The position numbers and the translations under genes were made by a program. A stretch of 64,000 nt of DNA, taken from NCBI GenBank assembly GCA_003184365.1, contig NKYR01000019.1, positions 186,001 through 250,000 of the forward strand, given 5' to 3'. The stretch is from Evernia prunastri. Taxonomy: Eukaryota > Ascomycota > Lecanoromycetes > Lecanorales > Parmeliaceae. The notes under the pieces were generated by a model that worked only from the letters and a program-made list of their open reading frames with translations, was not told the DNA's origin and searched no databases. Position 1 is the first letter of the stretch. Every line of letters begins with the position of its first letter. Positions 55,901 to 64,000 of this stretch are shown piece after piece.

Positions 55901-56869
55901 AAAGATATCGGTGCTCGGATGGACGTCCACGGTAACGAAATGTGAGAGACATAGTTCATCTGATTCAGTACGAGGAGACAAATTGGGGGCAAATCTTCTT
56001 ATACGGCCACTGTATTTATAAGATCTGATTCCGAATGATCTGGCGCCAGATATGGTGCCCACACGAGATGGTCAAGTCATTTTGAATTACAGCACAGAGA
56101 TAGTAGTTGTCATCGATTGTGAGTATAATGCGTGATGACGGGACCACCTTGCAGCTTTAAGCATTACTCCGTCTGTGAATTACATCGAAAGACAAGAACG
56201 CCTTCTCTCATAATGGTGGGTAGGCAGGATTTCCTCTCATCTCTATTATTGATGACAGAATCCATACAGGCTAAGTTGATGATAGAGCCCATAGAGACCG
56301 CTAAAGTCGCGAAAGATCTCATGGGGGAGAAGAACGTCTCTTTTCATGTTGTGGCTTATTCTATAGCAATGGTGGATATATCAAGCAACATCAAATACTC
56401 GAGATCAACGATATCCATGATTGTGAGGAACGGCACGTCAGTAATCCTTTGGTGCTTGTCCCCGCTCTGGATTTAATCCGTCAGCTATTGCGATTTTGGA
56501 TGAATATTTCTTTGGAATCATCTGAAACAAGGGTGAAGAGTTTCTGCTACGTCCCTTCGTTTTTCTATGCAAAGAAACGATCCCAATTGGGGAGGAATGG
56601 CAGTTATCAAGAATTCCCAACTCCGTGGACATTGAATTGAACACGGGGATTGTGACTGAAATCCATCATCCTTCCTACCCACTAGATCAAGTCTTTTCTG
56701 TGCCCTTCACATCAATTTTCTCTTTTCGACCGCAACACGAAATGAGCCTAGACTCGCTATAAAGCCTCGTGGAGGGCCTCAGATTGACGCAACTACCCGA
56801 GAGACCTGATACGCTGGGTCTGTAGGATGATTCTCCACCATCCACCCGCGCACTTCGTCCTATCGTTAC
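55901..56869. other. Spacer between ADE4 and the RiPP cluster
   Basis: About 970 bases, AT-rich, without a supported gene. It marks the left boundary of the putative cluster. Several short open frames have no coding signature. Confidence 0.45.
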
Positions 56870-57744
56870 TTAGCCGGGCAGCCCATGCCACGCGGATCTC
56901 GTATTGCAACTTACCCAGTCACGGCACTGATGTGGAATCCCGTAGCCATCAACATGCTCCGGGTTGGACTCGGACCGCCACTCGAGCGTGGTATCGGCTT
57001 GGCACAGAATGTTCTGCTTGAGATAGTCAACGCAGTGAAAGAGATGGGCAAGCTTGCCCTTGGGCAGCTCGACCGAAGTATTGGCAACGTATAGTTCGCT
57101 CATGGTACCCTCATCGCGCGTCATGAGCCCGACAAGCGCGTTTCGGATCATTCGCTAATGTCCCAAACCAGTCAGTTGGCCAGGCGTCCCAAATACGGAC
57201 TCGGGACTCCCTCCGCACTCACCATGCAATGGTACTCGTGTGTGAGAACTACGCCGTACACGCCCGCCCCAGGCACCGCCGTCTTTAGACCGGGCTTCAA
57301 CCCGAATTGCTTCCAGTTCGGTATCGTTACCATTCCTGAGTCGTCGATAAGGTTCTTCCATAAGTCGTGTGCCACTGGACTGAACTCCCACTCATCTGAC
57401 GACGCGAATGTCGTCTCCTGCATCGCAACTGCGCTCAGGTTTAGTGTAGGTATCCGAGCTTGTGCCATAGTAGCCTTACACTGAGGTACTGGTCCCTTGT
57501 GCGGTACATGGAACGTCCGAGCGAGCAGAACCGTTTCGACCACGACCAATGCAGTCAACATACTGACAATGAACCCAGAAATACGCCGACGGAATTTGGT
57601 ACGTGGTTGGGAACGTGTATCCTTCTCAGAATCGGCCAGGATGTCATAACCATGGGCGCTGGAGCTTCTTGAGGGGCTTTCTACGAGGAAAGGAGCCTTC
57701 CTCAGTTCATCGCTACCTTTGTTCCCTGAGAGTGAGTCCCACAT
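56870..57744 (-). CDS. UstYa-like oxidase (DUF3328), cluster member 1
   Basis: Exons 57223-57744 and 56870-57154 give 268 aa. After a Ser-rich cytosolic N terminus there is one membrane anchor (residues about 55-77, ISGFIVSMLTALVVVETVLL). The lumenal domain carries two HxxHC motifs, H169-x2-H172-C173 (HEYHC) and H211-x2-H214-C215 (HLFHC), followed by VDYLKQNILCQADTTLEW and HQCRDW. These two motifs define the UstYa family, copper-type oxidases that crosslink or oxidise Tyr-containing peptides in ustiloxin, asperipin and related dikaritins. The motif HEYHC falls just before the splice donor. The start at 57744 was preferred to an upstream in-frame ATG (57876), because the latter adds a Cys-rich tail not seen in the family. 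It sits 3.1 kb from the precursor gene. Confidence 0.88.
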
Positions 57745-58467
57745 GTTACTGAGGTATGTTCGAGAGTGGTAGCAAGAGCAAGAGACGTGCCAGCGGCTTG
57801 GGGAGTGGACTGACTCGAGGCGAAATACCTGTTTAAGAACAAGCGGTTCTCCAAATGGACCGGACCCCGCAGTCAAGACTGATCCAAGCCCGAGCTAGGA
57901 GAAAGTAATGCCGTTCAAGTTTGACGAACAGTCTCCTGCCGCTTCAGGACGTCTTTGTCTCGGTGAACATGCAGTGCGCGAGACTCTGGTCGTGCAGCTG
58001 CACCCGTGAACTGCCAATCAAAGGCGAGACCGAGTGCCTCCCAGAATCCAACGGGAGCCAATGGGAACGTCAACACAACTAGAGTGCTCACATTGGATTC
58101 AAGTGCCTTTATCACTGCATACCATCTTTTTTCGGCTAAATGAGGACACTAGATTTTCACTATTGGGCTAGGCATTGAAGTTGCCTATTTCGGAGTGACG
58201 AAACTTTTGGCGTCTCTTATGCAGCTTCTCTGCAATGTCTACGGTACGTCCTTAAAAGCTCGAGCATTATTGCAAGCCTCAATTCTGGGGACTATTGGGA
58301 CGTGCTACTGCCCGCTTAATGATATGTCTGGGGAGTGTTTTCAGCTCTCCGTTTCTCATTTGTGCGTTTATGACTGTTTTATTCGGCTCCCCCCCCCCAC
58401 CCCCCCACCTCAAGAGCATGAGAGTCAAAATCTGGTTACAATGACGCAATCACTAACACCACCGCGT
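57745..58467. other. Spacer between the two UstYa-like genes
   Basis: About 720 bases with the promoter of cluster member 1. A near-homopolymeric C tract (CCCCCCCCCCACCCCCCCA) lies at about 58391-58410. No gene seen. Confidence 0.5.
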
Positions 58468-59497
58468 CTAAGACACATCGATTTTATTGGACGCAATCTG
58501 ATTGAGCGAGAGCGCTTGCTTGTATCCCTCTGACATATGATGGATCCGAGCGTTATTCGGTTTCCTGATGGTGGACTGGAAGTATGACATATCGACCGAT
58601 TTCTCCTCCTGCCATTTGAGGATCGTGTCGAAATCGCGGCAGACATGCTTGTCATCGAAATTGGGGAATGGGATCTGCTGGATGTCTACCCAGTAGTGCA
58701 TGATCGGCTCGACCGACGCGCTACAAGTCAGAGCTTGCAGGACAATCTCCAGACAGTGTGACACATGAGCTTGATGCGATGGCGTCGGAATATCTTCGAC
58801 GAACTTTCCACCGTAGTAGTGATCAAAATAGATCTCCTTCCGCAGGGCATTCAGGCAATGAATCTGATGGAACACATCCAAACGTCCGATGTGGGCGTCA
58901 TTACCGAAACCATAGGAAGGTGGGAATTTTGCCGTGTCTAGTGGATCAACACCTCGTTTCCTGACGTCCTCGGAGGTCATGGGAATGGGGCTGATGTTCC
59001 CGAGGCGGGCCCAGGCTGCATCGACTTCTGGAGAAGGAGGCTGACGATAGATGGATGGATGAGGTGGATCAGTGAAGGAACCGTTGCGCTTGATCTTTAC
59101 AATTGGAATGTGAATCTGGTCAAATATAGGAGCTTCACAGACATCAGCCGCCGACTATCATACCCTGGGAAGACCACTCACAGTACTCGGAGCTCTTGCG
59201 GAGTATGCCATTATCAAATGGATCGTCCGGCTTCATAAGCCTGTATCCACTGATGCCAAACAGGGTGAGTGAAAGGCAAAACAAGGCTATGTTGAAAATT
59301 AAGATGATGCCATGGCAGTACTTGTAGTGATAAAATGATTCCCTCTTGGCTAAGAGCGTCTCCGTAGAGCTGGTGTCAGAAGACGCTTCATCTAAGACAG
59401 CTTTGACCGAGTATTCTTCGTCGTACACCTCCGCCTTCTCATTCATGAGATGATAGACATGATTGATGAGGTTGTTTTTGAAAAAGTTGGGCGCCAT
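58468..59497 (-). CDS. UstYa-like oxidase (DUF3328), cluster member 2
   Basis: Exons 59182-59497 and 58468-59132 give 326 aa. A single membrane anchor occupies residues about 62-84 (HGIILIFNIALFCLSLTLFG). The lumenal part has H194-x2-H197-C198 (HQIHC) and H228-x2-H231-C232 (HVSHC). After the second comes LEIVLQALTCSASVEPIMHYW and the D-F-D-T-I-L-K-W-Q element typical of the family. It is much diverged from the other UstYa-like protein in this window. Two distinct UstYa-like enzymes per cluster is the normal arrangement for dikaritins (for example UstYa and UstYb). The start at 59497 gives a short cytosolic N terminus; an upstream in-frame ATG at 59707 would add 70 residues without family support. 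Confidence 0.88.
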
Positions 59498-60889
59498 AGC
59501 GTAAGGATTGTTCTCCAAGAGCAGCGGGATTGCGAAGGAAGGGGAGAGAAGAAGGCTGAGGAGAGCAGTATCTGACTGACAATCCTTCGAGCTGAGCTTC
59601 GATGCCACCGACCCCTTCATCCGCAGCGCACATGACTTCTTCACCCTACCATGGCAGTGGACCACTCGGCAACATTCTGCTAGACAACAGTCCTCCTGCA
59701 TGCGCATGGAGCTATGTCGTGTCTCTTGAAGCCCAGGTCGAGAGGATGCCGTTCATCTGCAGGGCGAGTCTGGGCGGACCCACGCTTTCTCCGTATTCAT
59801 ACATCAGCTTATATCCTTTCGAGTTACCTTCCTGGTTGAGTCTTTGTATCCCGTAAACGATATATTCTTGTCGGCGTTCCATCGACCCCGCATTATGGCC
59901 CAGCGACCACAGCACTTCAATTGCGCTTGAAATCATTAGCCTAGAGTATCTCTGGCTGGCCGAATGCTCGTCTGACCCCCGGCAGATACCGTGCATACAG
60001 CTGTTGAAGCAAAACTCTGCGGAAGGACGTTATCTTGGATCCTGGCCAGCGACCACAGCACTTCAGATTCGCTTGAAATCGTTAGCCTATCTCTGGTTGG
60101 CCGAATGCTCGTCTGAACCCCCCGCAGGCACCGTGCATACAGTTGTTGAAGCATAAGTCGGAAGGATGTTATCTTGGATCCTGGCCAGCGACCACAGCAC
60201 TTCAGATTCGCTTGAAATCGTTAGCCTGGAGTATCTCTGGCTGGCCGAATGCTCGTCTGACCCCCCGCATTTGACATGCATAAAGCTGTCAAAGCAAAAA
60301 CTCTGCGGAAAGATGCTATTCTGTGTCAGCCTGCATACACAGGCAGTATCTCAGTATTCTCCATATGCTTGCAACCGGCCAATGGGAGTCCAGTTTGCCC
60401 GCATTAGCGTCGATGACTAGTCAAGTCTTGGCGAAATGCCTCCATATTTGTTTTTGGTAGACGCTTAATGAGAGGGACCTACATACATGCTACATATGTG
60501 GGCACCCACCGTCTGACATCCTGGATCCTGCACGTCGGAGGGGTTCGACGGCATGTTATTGAATAGCTAACAGAACACGACATGAATGTGACGGAGGCTG
60601 CGTTGCCAGTAGAAGCAAAACTCTTCAGACTTTCGGCAGAACCGGAGAGACTCAACTAGGAAGGTGAGTCGGAAGAATGTGGTTTAATGCAAGGATACGG
60701 GGATCCTCTCTTTGCGTCACGCCTATGACCAACATTGTCTATCGGAAATGGAGCCTCAGCAACGAGCCCACTGTCCACAATCAAAGTACAAAGGAAGGCT
60801 CGGTCCCACTCCTCTCTCAGACCATCTTCGATCCCTGCCCCGCATCTTAACAAATCGTTTCAATTCTACAACACACTCGAATTTGCACC
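59498..60889. promoter_or_regulatory. Shared divergent region of UstYa-like gene 2 and the precursor
   Basis: About 1.4 kb between divergent cluster genes, so it should hold both promoters. It contains three tandem copies of a 139-146-bp repeat (annotated separately). No known cluster-specific activator site could be recognised. Confidence 0.5.
59895..60325. repeat. Three tandem copies of a ~140-bp repeat in the cluster promoter region
   Basis: Copies begin at about 59900, 60046 and 60185 (spacings 146 and 139). Each starts CCAGCGACCACAGCACTTCA and continues with GCTTGAAATC and GGCCGAATGCTCGTCTGA. The third copy decays from about 60270. Copies agree at roughly nine in ten positions in the first 90 bases. 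Confidence 0.85.
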
Positions 60890-61559
60890 ATGCATGTCAA
60901 CCATCTCCTTACTGTGGGAGCTTTGCTCTTCACTGTGTTGGAGGCCGCCCCCTTGGCTGGTAATTCCAAAGCTCCCGTCTGTCTGATGTATTCCATGCTG
61001 ACTCCTGTAGCTAACATGGCATCGGTCCGCAGGAGTAAGTATAATTTGGTCATTTCGTTCAGGCATTGCCTGTTACCATCATGCCCTTTCTATGCCAATC
61101 TTGATTTAAAAGTGCTACAAATCTCACAAGGCTATGTACCATCATCCTCCCCTCTCATGACTCTAGTCCCTCTCACAGCACTCTACGTTTCACTCTCCTT
61201 TCTTGGTACTCATGCTATCCATAGGTCCTGCCGACGAGGCTAGCATGGCACTCTACGAGCATGACAAGCGTGGCGAGGACACTTCCATGGCACTCTACGA
61301 GCATGACAAGCGTGGCGAGGACACTGCCATGAAGCTCTACGAGCATGACAAGCGTGGCGAGGACACTGCCATGAAACTCTACGAGCATGACAAGCGTGGC
61401 GAGGACGCTAGCATGGCACTCTACGAGCATGACAAGCGTGGCGAGGACACTGCCATGAAACTCTACGAGCATGACAAGGAGAAGCGTGAGGAGGACGAAG
61501 TCACGGTGCTGCACGATCATGATCACCGCAGCTTTAACGCTGATTTCGCAGACAAGTGA
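60890..61559 (+). CDS. Secreted RiPP precursor with six KR-bounded repeats (UstA-like)
   Basis: Exons 60890-60959, 61011-61034 and 61225-61559 give 142 aa. Residues 1-20 are a signal peptide (MHVNHLLTVGALLFTVLEAA, cleavage probably near AAPLA). Six 14-residue repeats follow from residue 37 to about 120. Each is of the form xxM(A/K)LYEHDKRGED, and each ends its core at a Lys-Arg site for the Golgi protease Kex2 (residues 46-47, 60-61, 74-75, 88-89, 102-103, 118-119). Two core variants occur: MALYEHD in units 1, 2 and 5, and MKLYEHD in units 3, 4 and 6. The tail is acidic and His-rich. This is the UstA/dikaritin architecture, with one Tyr per unit as the likely crosslink site. Intron 2 (190 nt) is long and its boundaries are the least certain part. 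Confidence 0.85.
61239..61490 (+). repeat. 42-bp in-frame tandem repeat of the RiPP precursor
   Basis: Six direct copies of a 42-base unit, each spanning CTCTACGAGCATGACAAGCG. Units are nearly identical, which indicates recent duplication or homogenisation. The last unit has an extra GAGAAG before its KR site. Confidence 0.9.
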
Positions 61560-62353
61560 AGTTGGGATAGCGATGAGCTGTAGCCCGTATAGGTAGTACT
61601 CGGTCCTGCGGGCAGCTCCAAGGGGGATGAGAGAATCTACTATGATATGATTTACGGAGTAGAGGTATAACCATTTAGCTCGTTAACCTTGAAGAGTCTT
61701 GCGCTATCTACCTATTTTCCTACTCCATTCTGCAGGTATCAACTACGCCAGCAGTGGGGAAGAATCATACTACGTGCAACTATGTAACCTCAGAGAGATG
61801 GGTATTGCCGACACAAGGGGGCGTTCAACAGAACTTGTGTCTGTTGCGGTGAAGGTAGGGTAATCCGGGTACGCTTTCGTGCGTCGCGAGCACATTAACC
61901 TACACCTCGACTAAAAGATCCTGTGGTGATGGACTGTCCGAGTACAGAACTTTGCTGCCGCCGCTGTTTAAGGCTTTAAAATTATAAGAGTACTTATGGG
62001 TCATACCTCAGTCATGCATACTCGTAGAGGGGAATTTTTGCGGGCGAAAACCTTAAAACTTCCAAGTCCTACTGAGGAGAACCCCGCCTGAAGGGTCACC
62101 TGGACAATAGGCTTAGAGCCACCAGAGCGGGCTTTGATTTGTACCTGACGTGACCCCTGACTCAGACCCAGAAGAGGTCCCGAAGTTCATTCAGTCTCTG
62201 CGCTCCCGGTAACCCACGTGCCCACTTCAGTTCAGATTCATCTTCCGAAAGAAAAGAAGGATTAGGTCTCTCGCTAGCGCTGGGCAGGACTGTTGATATC
62301 AATCTCCGTAGAGTAAGGCAAGTATACCGGCTTCACTGTAGGACTTGGAAATT
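61560..62353. other. Gene-free spacer in the cluster
   Basis: About 800 bases after the precursor with no supported gene. It holds the precursor 3' flank. Short ORFs have no coding signature. Confidence 0.45.
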
Positions 62354-62713
62354 TCAAGGTTTCTGCCCGCAAAAACTTTTCTCCATGCATGACTTATGTG
62401 CGAATTTTCCGTGCGTGCTTTCGTTGCGGGCTGGTGGGGGGGGGCAATTCAAGGGGGATTCGAGGCCTTTTACACCGTGAACGTCATCCATACCGATCCC
62501 GCTCGTGTCTTCGCCAGGGCAGTTCAGGCGAACGCTCTGATACCTCGCCCAGGCACCTTCTAACAGATGTTGCAAGTCCCAGGGACCAAGCCTGGCATCG
62601 TGCTGAGCGACGCGCACTCGAAACGGGGGACGGTCAGCGGATTGCCGCTTGACCGTCCCCAGGCCCACACCGGACAAGATGTGTAGAAGCACCACTGTAC
62701 CCAACGTCTCCAT
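62354..62713 (-). CDS. Possible small secreted protein in the RiPP region
   Basis: A 119-aa ORF beginning METLGTVVLLHILSGVGLG, which reads as a signal peptide, immediately followed by a KR dibasic site. The body (VRVAQHDARLGPWDLQHLLEGAW, then VRLNCPGEDTSG) is folded-looking, but no family is recognised. The C-terminal third is Pro- and Cys-containing and may really be an unspliced intron, because a GTGTAAAAG donor-like site follows the DDVHG codons. It could be an accessory cluster protein or a chance ORF. Coding status is uncertain. Confidence 0.35.
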   Translation of the reverse strand: METLGTVVLLHILSGVGLGTVKRQSADRPPFRVRVAQHDARLGPWDLQHLLEGAWARYQSVRLNCPGEDTSGIGMDDVHGVKGLESPLNCPPPPARNESTHGKFAHKSCMEKSFCGQKP

Positions 62714-63731
62714 CTTCCGTCGGCTGCAGTTCTCACCAATCAACCAAGTTCTCGGACTCTTTCATGTATAGATGGGCAACCCTTTACGCTCACTCTCGGC
62801 CTGATAGAGCTAGAACTTTAGGCTGATGCGTGGGCCCGTGGGTGGGTGCATATCTCTGTTGACACTCTTAGGTAGGTAGTCTCAGTAATTCAGACTCGCT
62901 TAGCGGGGTACGGTACTACCATGGCCAGTCCTACACTCGTCTCTCGCTTCGGGGGCCAATCATATCGCAAGCTCATTACGGCATCCCCCCCGTAGTATGG
63001 CAGTCAGCCCTACTCTACCGGACTAGTGGGCTTGGCACATCTCTCCACAAAGTGTTCGCTGGTGATATTCAATTTGTATTGGGTTCGATTCCTCATGCCG
63101 CTGGTACAGCGTGTTTCTTATTTTCTCAAAGGTACTCCTTGTAATCGTACAGCGTACTCGATACAGCCATCAGGTAGTCCATGATCAACAGTATACACTG
63201 AGGAGGTCAGCACCGGAAGTCCTGGATATCGCTGGGACGAGCCCTGACATAATCGGAGAGCGACCCTGTAGCAGGGGGGGCACCGTACTGCAAAAACTAG
63301 AGGGGTTGTTGGTCGCTCATCAATATGCAGGTTGGAGTGCATGCTAGTAGAATAACGTATCACGTACGCATATCGTCAAATACTTTGGAAACACATTCTT
63401 TCGACTCCACTCTCCGTTCTGCACGTCTTATATCAGATATCCACCGTGATTTTACTATTGCGGCTCCATCACACGGCAAGAGTTCACACCATCAGACGAA
63501 GAGCTTCTCGGCGAGTCACTTGACCAATGTATTTGGTTGCTTGTGTACGATGAGAGTGATGTGCGTGTTGAAGGCAAAATGGCATGTCGAACGGACTGCA
63601 AGAGATCCTAAGTGCTCAAGCTCGACGCCGAGCAGTAGTCGGTCGATACGAGAGCACTGATTTCGAAGGAGCGACGAGGCGATGGTTCCCATCATGGGCT
63701 ATGTGGACTGCACTTGCTTCCATCTCCACCC
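62714..63731. other. Gene-free spacer at right end
   Basis: About 1 kb without a supported gene. A GGTAGGTAG motif lies at 62871-62879. A B-box-like GGGTTCGATTCC near 63085 does not form a proper tRNA T arm. Confidence 0.45.
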
Positions 63732-64000
63732 TCAGGTCGCCCGTTCCGTCAGCTGCTTTACTCCCGTCTTCGTCTCCGTGTGCTCCGTGCTCAGGTGTCG
63801 GTGCTTGATGAAAGCGCTCGCCACCATCGCGACGGCCGCCACGCAGGTGTACATGATGAACAGATTCCTCAGACTCCACGCGAAAGCGTCCTGCACCACC
63901 TGACGCTGCGCCGCGTCCTGGATGGACTCGGTGATATCCACGTTTGCCGCTGCTTGATCGCCGGACAACGCCTCCAGGACGGTTTCACCGAGACCGGCGG
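63732..64000 (-). CDS. MFS transporter, C-terminal end (partial at window edge)
   Basis: Only the last 88 or so codons are present; the reading frame is open to the right edge, so the gene continues outside the window. Visible features are an AGLGETVLEALSG loop, the segment QDAFAWSLRNLFIMYTCVAAVAMVASAFI (last membrane helix) and the cytosolic tail HLSTEHTETKTGVKQL. This tail pattern (KEH-x-E-T-K-T-G-L-like) is typical of the DHA14-type drug:proton antiporters of ascomycetes. It may export the product of the adjacent peptide cluster; that role is inferred from position only. Confidence 0.75.
   Translation of the reverse strand, partial: AGLGETVLEALSGDQAAANVDITESIQDAAQRQVVQDAFAWSLRNLFIMYTCVAAVAMVASAFIKHRHLSTEHTETKTGVKQLTERAT

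Noticed and set aside
56132..56640. Short ORFs between ADE4 and the RiPP cluster
   Set aside because: No domain, AT-rich, and no matching splice signals.
59602..60420. ORFs of 64-94 codons in the 140-bp repeat region
   Set aside because: Created by the tandem repeat and present on both strands; no signal peptide or conserved motif.
63055..63110. tRNA gene suggested by a GGGTTCGATTCC B-box-like string
   Set aside because: The T stem pairs poorly and no acceptor stem or A box at a proper distance could be formed.

Overview
The window is nuclear DNA of a filamentous ascomycete (Pezizomycotina). The evidence is: genes split by short GT-AG introns (mostly about 47-80 nt) with fungal CTGAC/CTAAC-type branch sites, single-gene transcription units on both strands, and fungus-specific families (PTH11-like receptors, a Git3-type GPCR, ATP25, fused EGT1, UstYa-like oxidases). 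I could not fix the class. All exon models were assembled by hand from splice signals, reading phase and remembered family sequence; none has been checked against RNA.

Layout. 1-5 kb: an HExxH-motif protein, a 96-bp minisatellite, and a medium-chain oxidoreductase. 5-22 kb: mitochondrial RNA polymerase RPO41, two neighbouring proteins with a shared TPR-like segment, the scavenger decapping enzyme DCS1/DcpS, and two uncharacterised proteins, one with a Cys/His-rich N terminus spread over small exons. 22-31 kb: the ergothioneine synthase EGT1, peroxin PEX12, a ubiquitin C-terminal hydrolase and a Git3-type GPCR. 31-33.5 kb: a gene-free stretch with homopolymers, one undetermined base and an AT-rich inverted repeat. 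33.5-38.6 kb: two PTH11-like seven-helix receptors in tandem, with a duplicated upstream block. 38.8-46.6 kb: a DUF92/TMEM19 membrane protein, a LEU5-like mitochondrial carrier, a small cysteine-containing secreted protein, an EthD-domain protein and a METTL4-like methyltransferase. 46.6-56 kb: ATP25, NMD3, a small unknown ORF, ESF2 and ADE4. ADE4 is remarkable for 18 introns.

The right end (56.8-64 kb) is the most interesting part. It looks like a ribosomally synthesised peptide (RiPP, dikaritin-type) gene cluster. Two UstYa-like (DUF3328) oxidase genes lie next to a secreted precursor that carries six 14-residue repeats, each ending in a Lys-Arg Kex2 site and containing one Tyr. The C-terminal end of an MFS transporter runs off the window edge. 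The expected flow is: precursor enters the secretory pathway, Kex2 cleaves at KR, the two UstYa-like enzymes oxidatively crosslink each released peptide at Tyr, and the transporter may export the product. The predicted core (M-A/K-L-Y-E-H-D) does not match the ustiloxin, phomopsin or asperipin cores I know, so this may be an undescribed product.

Most of the rest is housekeeping: mitochondrial gene expression (RPO41, ATP25, the LEU5-like carrier), ribosome biogenesis (NMD3, ESF2), purine synthesis (ADE4), RNA turnover (DCS1), peroxisome import (PEX12) and antioxidant synthesis (EGT1).
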